From Anagrus nilaparvatae (lineage: Eukaryota; Arthropoda; Insecta; Hymenoptera; Mymaridae), in NCBI GenBank assembly GCA_022575985.1, contig JAKSXM010000007.1, positions 8,186,501 to 8,250,500 of the forward strand: a stretch of 64,000 nucleotides of DNA, read 5' to 3'. The notes below the pieces were generated by a model. The model saw only the letters and a program-made list of their open reading frames with translations. It was not told the DNA's origin and searched no databases. Positions 1 through 11,600 of this stretch are shown here, one piece after another. Each line of letters begins with the position of its first letter. Positions within the stretch are counted from its first letter, which is position 1. The position numbers were made by a program, and so were the translations under genes.

Positions 1-25
1 TGATCAGGCTACTCTCATTTAAAAC

Positions 26-118
26 GTTAAGGCAGCAGCTACTAGAATAGGTCTTGCTTTAGATCAAACTGCTAGAGGACAGGATGGATGGATGGCAATC
101 GGTAACCCATACAAATTC
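26..118 (+). pseudogene. Possible retroelement coding scrap
   Basis: The reading frame from 26 gives VKAAATRIGLALDQTARGQ followed by DGWMAIGNPY. It is richer in GC than its surroundings and loosely resembles the C-terminal A.DR..W pattern of some LINE polyproteins. It is cut by the window edge and interrupted upstream by a stop. I cannot assign it further. Confidence 0.2.
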
Positions 119-3077
119 AAACATATTATTATAATATTTATTATAATATTTATATTAGTAAAATTTGATGAACCCATATTAGATACATGGGGTATTGTAA
201 TCATTTTACTTATAATATTGAAAACACAATTCTCTTTCGAGAAATAAATTATATTTTTTTTACGTATGAAAATGTTTCATAGATTAATTAATATATTTTT
301 ATTTTAAGAATAAAATTGATAATCTATTTTACAGTAATTACAAAAACGTGAATTTAAAAAAACTAAAAAATACAAATTCTTATGCTATTCAACTTTTAAT
401 ATATTTTCTACAATACAATAGATTTAAAAAAAATTTTGCGAAATTCATAAATTATTCTATGCGCTTCACAACTTAACTTCTTATATGCAAAGTTATAAGT
501 AAAAATTAATACAAAAGCCATTATCATAAGATTCTCTAAGGCTACAAACTTTAAAAAAAAGAAAAATAATACTTAATAAAATTTAATAGATTTAGAAAAG
601 ACTTATTTAAGAAAAAAAAAGTTTTCTTCCTTAAGTTCAAAGTTATTTATATACTTATTTTTCTCCTATTATACGGTAATTTTAAATTTATTACTTTTTT
701 TTACCACACAGATTTCCATTTTCTAAAGTTTTTTAAAGTACTTTGTAATTTAACTTCTCAGAGAGCCTAATAATAAAATTATTAATTTAATTGGCATATA
801 CAGAAGCATAACATGTTTATTTACAAAGAAGTTTCAGTTCTTTCTCAACGTCAATAATCATAATTAATACAGAAGCCTTGTTTGAAAAAAATGTTACTTT
901 ATGCATACAAATGTTATTACATCGAATAATCTCGGCTCATATTTAATGATAAACATGCATACGTGAGTTAAATACGGAATTATTTTTTTCGCTTGAATAA
1001 AAATCGTATCAAATCAAATTTTGTAGTTTTTAATCCATTATGCAATTAATTGAACAATTATTTTAATTGACTTTGAACAAAGAATTTACATTTCTTCTGT
1101 CATTAAATGAAAAAATCTAAATTGAAAAGGAAAAGTATTTTAATGAATTACTTTTCAAGTTGGACGTTAATAAAATTAAAAAAAGAAAGAGAGAGAGAGA
1201 GAGAGAGAATATCCAATAGTTACATTCTTATATGTAATTAACTTTGAAAAAAGTGGAATAGAGAATAATTTCATTTTTTTGTTTTATCTTTTGCTCTTTG
1301 ATATTATAGGAAAAATAAAAATTTCAAATAGCTCGACTTCGATGTATGCTGTAGTACAAAAATATATGTTTAATGGATAAAATAAAATTTTTCTTTTTTT
1401 TATTATCGTCGTATTTTAATACTTTGCAGAAACCCAATAAAAAATGCATATTCGGGGATCAAACGCCCGATGTATATTAGAACGATTCTTATTTTTTAAA
1501 TTCGGAAAGAATTCTCGCATTAACCGGTTGAAATTCACTTACATTTCTACAATAACATTAATTTTAGATGTTTCATAAGGAAAATTTTTTAATGTGCAAT
1601 TATCTTCAGTATATGCCTTTTCTGGATTTTAGCGGGAAAAAAATTCTTCCGCCTCTAAGTTTTTCTTCCACCTTATAAATAGCTAATTAAATCCTAAATT
1701 ATTGGTTTTTTTGTTTAAAACTTGTTATGTACTATGCATGGATTCATGCTTAATTTTTGACTTTCATAACCCCCCCCCCCCCCATGGGTACGAAAAAATA
1801 TCTGTAACTGTCATTATTTTTAGTTATGGGTTGAGATGCCATGCTAATGCTCAGACTTTTACAGTTAAATAAATTTTTACAATTAACAAATGGCAATAAT
1901 GATAGCTTCTCAAAATTTGAATATAGTTATTAATGCCAGAAAGTTTGTAAAAGATGATTATGTGCTGGTGTGGAAATGGTCTAACAAATAGTAAATCGCT
2001 CTATTAGACTTTTTACAGCGTATAAAAAAATTTTTTGGTTACATTGGTAGCTGCATAGCTAGTACTTTCGACTATAAAATTTAATCTCCAATTTTTTAAC
2101 AATTCAGTATTAAGATATAAAACTGGTTTAGGAGTTGAAAAATTAAACATCATGGCTACTTATAGAGCTGCCAGTATTTTCATTTGAAATTTTGAAAATA
2201 AAGTCCAATATAGTATGTTTTCAAATAATATTTTTGAAATCGAAATTACTAGCATTACTCGGTAACTTCATATCATATATTGCTGCATGTCATATAAAAG
2301 TAATATACAATCCTCCTAGAAAATAAGTAAAGGGGAAGAAAGCAAAAAAGTACACTAATTCTCCTAATATATATGTCATAAAGAAAAGCATCGACAAAAA
2401 ATTGGAAATTTTTTATGCGATACTTAAAAAACTTTTTTTCTCTTTTTCTTTCTTTACCCGACATACTCACTAGTTTATTGTATGTGGCAAAGAAAAGAAG
2501 TGCCTTCGGGTGTGTCCTCAGAAAAAAGGTCTTCTCTTTGAAAAGTATTCCTCGTTTTTTCATCCTTGTATCTTTTCACTCTCTGTCACCACTGTTACTA
2601 ATTTGCATAATTCGTGCTTTAGTGATTCTTGGAACTTTTTTATTCTTCTTTTTTTTAGTTACGAGTATATTGATATAAAATATCCCCGGAAAAAGTGAAT
2701 AATTTAGTATAGATTGATTTTATCGTTATGAATGGAATGAAAAAAAACCGCATATAAATTTCTGAAGGGTTTGTATTATTTTTTTTTTTAAACCGACAAA
2801 AATTCATCGGTTATAATCGTCACAGACATTTGTTATTTAGGCCGTGGTCAAAAAATAGGACCAAATTCACACAACAGTAAACGTAGTAAAAAATACAGGG
2901 GCAGCTTCAAAAATCAATTTTATAAATACCCATCGGCCGCAAAGCACGAGGCGCCTACTGATTGTATTCGAAACACGTACTTTTTCTTTACACATGCAAC
3001 TTTTTTTTAAAATGCGAATATTACATACACTTATAAATATATTAGATCAGTGAAGTAGAAATAAAAGAAAAAAAAAG
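119..3077. other. AT-rich slit intron or upstream DNA, no gene seen
   Basis: Contains only simple sequence: a GA run near 1186-1208 and a run of about 14 C at 1771-1784. Short open frames here (for example 2415-2678) have homopolymer-driven composition and no recognisable protein. Confidence 0.5.
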
Positions 3078-3175
3078 TAAAACCGGCGACGGAGAAGAGT
3101 TTTTCTCGCGACGCATCGTACCGGGCTTCCGCTCTCCGATACGGAATGGTTTCGCTTTTTGCATATTCTCTCTAA
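3078..3175. other. GC-rich island in AT-rich DNA
   Basis: Within almost pure AT sequence this stretch is CpG-rich (CCGGCGACGG, CTCGCGACGC, ACCGGGCTTCC). It has no coding frame I recognise and does not match the repeat families of the window. It could be a conserved regulatory element or an old transposon end. Confidence 0.3.
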
Positions 3176-3585
3176 AAAAGTTATATATAAATAATTTTTC
3201 TTGGAGTTTCTACTTCTACTCTTCTAGACTTTTTCTTTTGTTTAATAAATTTATGTTGGTTTGAGGTTTAAATAAAAAAATCGCACTTGTGAATGAAATT
3301 TATTTATTTTTTTAATTTTCTGATGTTTTTATTTTTACTTTTCGATCGTGTTTGATTTTGTTAAAGCTCAGAGACGAAACCACGATGTTTATAATTCTAT
3401 TTTATATTATATTCATACCTATACCTACAGCCTGAAATATAAAAAAGGCAAATGTAAGCAAAACAAGTTCGTAAATTTATTTTGTATTTTACAGAGAGAA
3501 AAAAAAAATGAAAATTTTTTATAAATTTATTTATAATTTTGTATAAAGAGAAATAAATGCTAAATAGTATATTTTTATCCTAGGC

Positions 3586-3785
3586 CGCAAAAATAAAGAA
3601 TGGCCCAGATCGCACGTAAATTGCAATCCGAGGCGAAGCCGAAGATGGCAAACTGCGATCTGGGACATTCTTTTTTAACGGCCGAGGCCAAAACATAATT
3701 TTTCTTCATCAGTGGCTAGAAAACACGTATTTTCGAATTACGCTACGGCCGGGAAATACGTGTTTTCTGGCCACTGACAAGAAAA
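3586..3785. repeat. Double-hairpin repeat, copy 1
   Basis: Two hairpins side by side: GAATGGCCCAGATCGCA pairs with TGCGATCTGGGACATTC, and CAGTGGCTAGAAAACACG pairs with CGTGTTTTCTGGCCACTG. A diverged relative lies at 14893-15050 with the same AAAATAAAGAATG lead and TCGCACGTAAATTGCA stem. It is probably a short non-autonomous element. Confidence 0.6.
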
Positions 3786-3790
3786 AAATA

Positions 3791-5842
3791 TTTTCTTAAA
3801 ATATTATAAAGTTATATATTTAAAATTTTTTTAATGCACGAGTTCTTCTTTTACATTTATATGATTTCACTCTGATGTAGATTGTTTGCATTTTTTCTTC
3901 TTTGCTATTGTACACCGGATGCGCAAAAAATTACATTAATTTAAATAATGCATGTTTACCTGGGTAGTTGGTATATTTGGAACCATGGAATTTTGAATTG
4001 ATAATTTTTTCTATGCAAAATAATTTCAGAATATTAAGGTTATTTAATAAAAATTGATCTTTTTTTTGAGAAAGTCGAGAAAAAGCCATATATAGAAATG
4101 CTTTATGCTATTTTTTTAGCAGTACAGTATTATATTGAGTGAGTACTTAAAATTGCGTGAACGTTTTTACGCACGAGCTTTTAGTAAAGTCGTGCAGAAA
4201 AAAATAATTTTAATCATTTATTTTTTTAGAAATATTTAAAAGAAAAAATGACCACTCGAATTCTCTTTTTAATCCGAAAATGTATCCGTAAACTATTAGT
4301 TAATGAAATGCCGAAATTTTGTTAATACCTATAATGAGTCAGGTTGGCTGCCGTCATTTTAACTTAAAATATCCAAATTAAAACCCGATAAATGAATTTA
4401 AGAATTTTAATTTTTTGACACAAATCTAAAATATAAACAAATCCTTTATTCACTCCAAATAGTTCAAGAATGGTAATTTTATAGCTAGGATATTAGGATC
4501 ACACATGCACATATATAATACACAATCATTACAGAAAATAAACTAAAGATGATATTTTAAGGAAATAATTACTGTATTTAATGTCTTTCAATTATATTTT
4601 ACAAACTTCTTAAACATTAACTTGGGTCCAGTTGGCAATTTTCAAACAAGGAATCTCTAATATAATAAATTTTTACAATATTGATGTTATAAATGGATCC
4701 TGTTAATAATCATACAAGCAATCATTTACAAAATACAATTGGTTTTATCTCTCTCACTCATACTCGGTGTACACCAAAATATACGAACTTCTATTATAAT
4801 TATTTCACTCTTATTTTATTAAATTATTTATGAAATTCTAAAGATTTATGAACTTATTAATTTAATTTATTCTTTTCTAAAAACATATTAATTTGATAAT
4901 TGTATCAAGGCACAAAGATACAACATTAAACAATTATGTCACAAAGCACGTGCACGCTTTTCTGTCAAATCTTAAGCTCAATAAGACTTTACCGCGAATA
5001 TATTATTTTATTAGTTGCGATAATATTTTATTACATAATAAAAAAATCAGTATACTCGGATCCGATGCAATCGTCAAAACTTATAAGTAAAAATTAAAAA
5101 TCAAAAATTTACCCAGCCAGGATATTTTGCGATTCGGATCGAACAAAAGTAAACTACTTATCAAATTAAAATAAGGCCCCACGCGAACGTGGATCCTTCG
5201 CAACTTACTTTTCGATCTTTTAGAAAAATCGTCGAAGCCTCAATGCCCCATTCCTAAATTCCTTTATTCTCATTTTATTATTGCGCGACAAGATGTTCGC
5301 GCTTGTCATTTACGGGTTATAATTTTATAAAATTAAGGGGTCCTTACATACCTACTAGATACGGTCAACGACGGGTAGAGCGAAGCTGATCATATTTAAA
5401 ATAGTTTAAATAATTTTAAAATTTTTGGGTTTTACAAGCTTTGCTCAGATTGAGCTTAAATATCAATATTAAACGTGTAAATCAGACGTAAAATTCATTA
5501 ATAATAATTATTATAACTCGTTTTATAATGAACTTCACTGCAAAAATAAAGTTTTTGATATTTTCTGAGTTTTATAATTAAAAAAGGATGTTCGATACAT
5601 TCGTAACACCAAATAACTCAAAATTCTAATGCATCAGTGTATTATGTTTCTAATTAACCAAAACACTTCTGGTTGGCACCATTTTTTTGTGTAAGCGTCA
5701 CTTTTTATGCCCCAAAAACTGCAATTTTTTATCACAAATTCTCATACCTTTATAGTCCATTAAATCCCATAATGACCAATTTTTCAATTGCTCCCAAAAA
5801 TGCAATTTTTAAAAACAAAGGCTTTTAGATCTCAACATTTTT
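3791..5842. other. AT-rich intron, no gene seen
   Basis: No coding sequence recognised. The block around 5355-5390 (ACGGGTAGAGCGAAGCTGAT) recurs inverted at 40528-40546, marking ends of a dispersed repeat. Confidence 0.4.
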
Positions 5843-6870
5843 GGTTCCTCAATGAGGAACCATTGTGATGCGTCAAATTTTGATTTTTGATTTTTTGGCA
5901 TATAAGCACGTTTTGGGACCTCAGGAAGCTAAAAAACCGGTTTTTAAAAAAAGTTTGTATGTGTGTGTGTGTGTGTGTATGTGTGTGTGTGTGAGTGTGT
6001 GTGTGTAACCGGTGAAATTTCACAACTATTATGGAATTAAGAATTTTCAAAAATTTTTTCATCAATTGAAAAAATCTCAAACTACTTTTTATTTTTTTAA
6101 TTTGGATGTAATACCTCATTTATTTCCATGAAAGTACTTATATTTGAAATTACTATTTTTACTCGATATCTCGAATCTATTAATTAATTTTTTGAAAATT
6201 TTTTGCCCAAAATTTTCGTTACAAAAAAATACAAAAAACACCAATTTTTTTTTCTTTTTGGACGTAGTACCTAATTTATTTCTATGAGAGTACTAGTTTT
6301 AGAAAGTTCGTTTATAGTAATTTTTTGTATCTATAATACCGATTTTTTTCAAAATTTTTTTCTCAAAATTAAAAAAACAAAAAAATAAAAAAAACTACAA
6401 TATTTTTTATTTTTTTCTAGTGTAATACCTCATTTAATTCCATTAAAATACTAATATCTGAAAATATTGTAACCGGTCATATTTCACAACCATTAAGGAA
6501 TTAAGACCTAATTTTTTTTTCAATAATTTTTTCATCAAAAAATCTCAAACTACTTTTTTTTTTTTAATTTGGATGTAATACCTCATTTATTTCCATGAAA
6601 GTACTTATATTTGAAATTATGATTTTTAATCGATATCTCGAATCTGATGACTAATTTTTTGAAAATTTTTCTCCCAAAATTTTCGTCACAAAAAAATACA
6701 AAAAATACCAAATTTTTTTTCTTTTTCGACGTAGCACCTAATTTATTTCTATGAGAGTACTAGTTTTAGAAAGTTCGTTTATAGTAATTTTTTGGATCTG
6801 ATACCGAATTTTTTCAAAATTTTTTTCTGAAATTCAAAAAAACATATTCTCAACAATACCAAATTAAAAA
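5843..6870 (-). repeat. Family X repeat, partial copy a
   Basis: Begins with the hairpin GGTTCCTCAATGAGGAACC, followed by CATTGTGATG, an (AC/GT)n tract at 5957-6005 and the module GTAATACCTCATTTA repeated. It is in reverse orientation relative to the copy at 61848-63212. The other end is not recognisable, so the copy is truncated near 6870. Confidence 0.7.
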
Positions 6871-7326
6871 TTTTTGATCAATATTTTACTAGAGTTTACT
6901 CTTTTTTCATTTTTGTTCATGAAGTAAAATTTTTCATCAGAGTTATTTTCTTCTTGTTAAATATTTTTTTTTATTACTTTTCTTTCTTTCTTAAAACAAG
7001 TTTTTCTTTTAAAACTCCAGTCAGGAGAGTTGTACATTTACTGGCCTTCACCAAATTTCGTCTAGTATTGGTTTTTTACGATCCGATTTTATAATTATTT
7101 AAAAGTATTCTATAAATCTTAAAGTAGTCAAAGAATTACTAAGTATGTATTTTTCTCATTATCCCAAATTAGTAGCATGTTTTTAAATGACTGTTTGCCC
7201 AAAATACAAGTCTCTCGACAAAGTTTCAGCTTCCTTAAGAGGTGCAAAAAATTGAAAATATTTAGTTTACAAAATTTGGATCAAAATAGAGAATACATTC
7301 AACCACAGACGCAATTTTGAGAAACT
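6871..7326. other. AT-rich intron, nothing recognised
   Basis: Low-complexity T- and A-rich sequence between family X copy a and the small W element; no coding or structural signal. Confidence 0.4.
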
Positions 7327-7498
7327 ATTGAGTCTGACCCTTCCCCACTCCTTGTTTAAATTTAGGTCCGGCACCAATGACAGAAGTTAAAAATTAGCGC
7401 TGTTAGCGGAAATTTCTGTAACTTTAGGTCCGGAATTCAAATCTGCCAATCAGAGAATGATAAAAATTTCTTTAGAGTGGGGAAGGGTCGGACTCAAT
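7327..7498. mobile_element. MITE-like W element, copy 1 (172 bp)
   Basis: Ends are inverted: ATTGAGTCTGACCCTTCCCC at the left, GGGGAAGGGTCGGACTCAAT at the right. Internal AGGTCCGG blocks are shared with copy 2 at 23891-24285. No coding capacity. Confidence 0.7.
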
Positions 7499-8579
7499 TG
7501 CCAAGTTTGAATTCAATTTCCAGAGGCTATTCTAAGTGGTTTTTTGAATAAATTACTAAAAAATTGCATACGATATGAAAAATGGACATAAAACGCAATT
7601 TAGGTCTAATTATTATAGATTTCCAGGGATAAATAATTAGGGATTCCCTACTTTACATAATATATAAAAAAGTTTATGTGTTTATTCGTTCTGTCAACCG
7701 TATGTCTTCTTACATATAATGACTCATATTAAAGTTCCACGCTATACACCTCAATAAATCCCGTATTTTAGTATCCATATAAACCACGAAAAAAGCATAA
7801 AAAGCTTTAAAAAAATCATTTATGCATAATAATAAACGGTATTTACGTATTCATAAGTCATAAACAGAAATAATAATAATGCTAAAAAATTTTTATTTTT
7901 TCGCCTTGTAGCTTAATTTTGATTAATGTATAAAAAAAAGTTGAGTTTTTTTTGTACTTAATAAATTAAAATTCTTTTTATTAAGTTGAAAAAGTTTGCG
8001 GTATAAATTTTTTTTTATAGATTAAAAGTTAAGTTATTTAGACAAACTTAATGAGCTTTATATAGTTAAATTCTGTCATTTTTTTGAGGTTATAAATATA
8101 TAATATGTGGAAGAGAGAGAAAGGAGTGCTAATTATGTCGTTGCATATACGGGGGCTTAAGAACGTAATTTATATTTATTCTGCTTCTCGTTTTTTGCAG
8201 GGATATCTGGATGAATGATTGCGTTTTGAAAAAATTGTCGTAAAATGTATTTTTCGTTTCTTAATTAAAGAAATTTACTAATTGATAATTAATTGTTCAA
8301 CAAAGTTCTTTAACAACATAATTTTCCTTATCATCAATCAATAGAACAAATTTAAGTTTTTAGAAAATTCAAAAGTTCGATTATTATAGAAAATTTATGT
8401 ACAAGAGTGAGGGAGCAAAAAACTTGTGTATTGAATAACTTGAAAGTTTTTTTAAAAAAAAGTTTTCCATATTAAGTTAATTAGTTTTTTTTAATGTTAT
8501 AGTAGAAAAGTTTTGAGATAATTTTTTTTTAACGAGTGTATTCTACCTACTAATTATAATTTTTTATTTTTGTTTCCAG
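7499..8579. other. AT-rich intron before the first visible slit exon
   Basis: No gene or repeat recognised; it ends with the acceptor of the exon at 8580. Confidence 0.4.
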
Positions 8580-8651
8580 AGATCTTCAAGGCAATAATAT
8601 TTCCGTTGTGTTCAAATCAGATTTCGAAGATATGGCAACTCTTAGGATGCT
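8580..8651 (+). CDS. sli: slit exon: LRR of domain D1
   Basis: This 72-bp exon encodes one leucine-rich repeat, (L)[10 protein letters not shown]...ATLRML. It is entered in phase 2 after a TTTCCAG acceptor and leaves in phase 2 at GTGAGT, with the split codon ct|g completed by the next exon. It corresponds to the first D1 repeat after the LRRNT of Drosophila Slit. The preceding LRRNT exon is not in the 8.5 kb upstream, and a 16,484-bp repeat-filled intron follows. Confidence 0.92.
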
Positions 8652-11600
8652 GTGAGTTTACAATTATACTTTTTTAATTATTATGTTTTTAAGTGCTTTT
8701 TGATGATATAAAGTTTATGATTGTACTCAAATAAAAATTTTTATTAAAAAAAAAATGAAGATTCAAAAAATTTTAATAAAACATTGATGTTCTATTTTCT
8801 GATTAACAAAATTAAATTCCTAAAACAAGACCTATGAAACTCCATGAACGCTAACGCAGTATTGGAACCCAATTTGTAAAAAAGATAATTTGAATATTTT
8901 CTGAAATTTCAAAATTTGTATACTACTTAAATTGATCAAAAATTTAGAAATTTTAAATGCTTAATTAAAAATGCAAGCTTTTTTTTTAAATTTAAAATTT
9001 GTATGTTTTTAAATAAGTTTGATTGAAAATTTCTGCAAAATTTTTGGAATTTTTAAGTAGTTTAACAACATTAATTTTTGTAAATAAAATTTTCAGTTAT
9101 CAATTAACTAGTATCGAAAAACTTCTCTAAATAAAAATCAATTAACTAAAAAAAAGCTCTTTATCAATAATCATTAATTTAACTAAGCTCAAATTAAGAG
9201 TGTGATAACTTCATTTTTAAAAGTTCTGAAAAAGATATACTAATTATTTTGAATATAATTAAAACAAAAGCTAATTTTTATTTCATCTAATTGAAAAAAT
9301 AAAAACAGTGCAATGACATATTTTTACGTGACTACTAACCTAAATTTTGGTTAAAAAAATAATAGTTTATCACATGCACATACATATAAGTTGTTTAAAA
9401 AATAATATACGTGACAGCTCCCAGGTATTTTCAGTGACACAGGTTTTGTAATAAGGTGTCATTTTCAAATCCACTGAAAAGACTTTCCAAGTGAAATGTG
9501 CTCACTTCTTCAAGAAACAAAAGCTAAAATACTAAAATAATAGAAATGTCGCAGTAAATAATGAAATTTTATTTACTTATTTTCACGATTATTAACAGAA
9601 AATTTTTCATGTCAAATAAAATCATAAAAATGGTTTTCTCTTTGATCGTTATTTCCTTCTGTTTGACTGCATGCAAAAAAGAGCTACATTACATCCGGAA
9701 TAACACTAATTTATTTGCTAAAAGGAGGGTTCGTTTTCTCTTCTCGAGTATTTTATTGAAATATATTTTCAAATTATTTTGTTTACTTGCACTTTCTTAT
9801 TTTGTCAAAATAAATTTAAATTCAAAATTGCTTGATGGCATTAAAATTTTTTGAAAAAATTTGGTTATAACAGCTAAAGTGTTAAAAAGAAATTTTTTTG
9901 TTTTAAAAGTTCTAAAGAATGTATTCAGCATAAAAGCTTTATAAAAAAAACCTGCAACTAAAATTTAAGAATATAATCATGAAGAATGTTTTATAAAAGT
10001 TTTTAAGTTATTTTTTTATTCATAAATTTTAATTAGTTTTAAAACAGTTTGTAGGATAATAAAAAATTATTTCACTTAACTTTAAATTTTGCTTGTAAAA
10101 AATATATTTTTTTAAAAAATAAAAAAATTACACATGTACTACTACATTTTAACGTATGCAACCGAGGGGCTACCGTCTTGGAAATCACGAATTTGATTTA
10201 AAAAAATTTTTTTTGATTTTTTTCTGATTTTGGCTTGTTTGTACCTCAATCATGAATCGTTACTAGTTGAAATGGTTTATTTCCGTCTTTTAGCGATTTT
10301 TTGCGATTTTTTGCGATTTTTGCGATTTTTTTTGATTTTATTTTATTTTTCGTGATTTTTTGTGATTTTTTGTGATTTCTCGTGATTTCTCATGATTTCT
10401 CGTGATTTTTCGTGATTTTTCGTGATTTTTCGCGATTTTTGGCGTTTTTTAACCTTATAACTCACCCTAGACCTCAAAAATCTAATTTTTACTATTCAAT
10501 ATAATATTTAGCGGTTTTTACAAAAAAAAATTATGTTAAAATTACGAACGTTCAACGAACAATACCTAACCTAAACTGTTTTAAAAAAGTGGATTTATCT
10601 TGATAATAATATTTCCGGTGGCTTTTCCCAAAAAATACTAAGCAAATGAATCTTTGATAAAAAAGGCATAATTAATAAAAGATTTTACATGGTTTAAAGC
10701 ACCGAAAATATAAAAAAGTAAAGAAAGAAATTTTTCCACTTTAAGATTTTTATGTTATTCTTTACTTTTGAGTCAGTTTTCCCAAGTAAAATCTTCATAT
10801 TTATGTTAAATATTTAATTTTTTATTATTTGTGATATTTTTTTTAAAATATGAAACACCGGAAAATATTTAAAAGAAGAAAAATGATAAATTTGTAGGTT
10901 AAGGGATGCGTTTTTTTTCATTTTACTCTTTAATCTATTTTTTCAGTAAATACAGATTACTTACAAGGAATAATTAATTAAATGGAAGATTTAGAGTTTA
11001 TCATTAAATTTTATTGCCTAGGAACGATAACCTTCTATAATACACAAATTCCAGTGAAATCGCGGTTTAGGGTGTTTAGTTACTGGAATTACCGTCACCA
11101 GATTTGGTCTATTTTTTGGTCGTTGATCATGAATGTTAGGTTTCTGTCTATAAAAAATCGGCGATTCATCCAAAATATTTGTAAAAACTACCTCTAAAAT
11201 TTTTCCATTTTTGGGGTAGTTTTTTGCAATTTTAAAAGAGTCCCACTACCAATTTCTCATAGAAAATACCCTGAGATTTCAGATCAGCGACCCGAAAAAC
11301 CTAAACTGGAAAATATTGGAGACGTCTAGTAGCTGAAACACCGCTTATTTTTGTGATTTGACTGAAGTGAATGCATCAGCAATGTTAAATGCATCTAAAA
11401 ATTTTAACAGCACGAGAGTGGATTCATTTCAATGAAGCGTATGTATTTTTGGATACCGAAACCGATATTTTAAAGGTTTCGTCCATTTTTAGTCTGAAAA
11501 TTTCAGATGGCCAGTTTTGAGTAATGAAAGCTATATCATAAAAAATCGGAAAAAATTAGCAAGACAGGTAAATTCTTGAAAGCAATTGCTAATTGAACCT

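Noticed and set aside
4893..5090. 65-residue open frame with ordinary-looking composition
   Set aside because: No family recognised, no splice partners, and not repeated in the window.
9561..9854. 97-residue open frame with hydrophobic start
   Set aside because: No recognisable family, no splice or expression signals; likely chance in AT-rich DNA.
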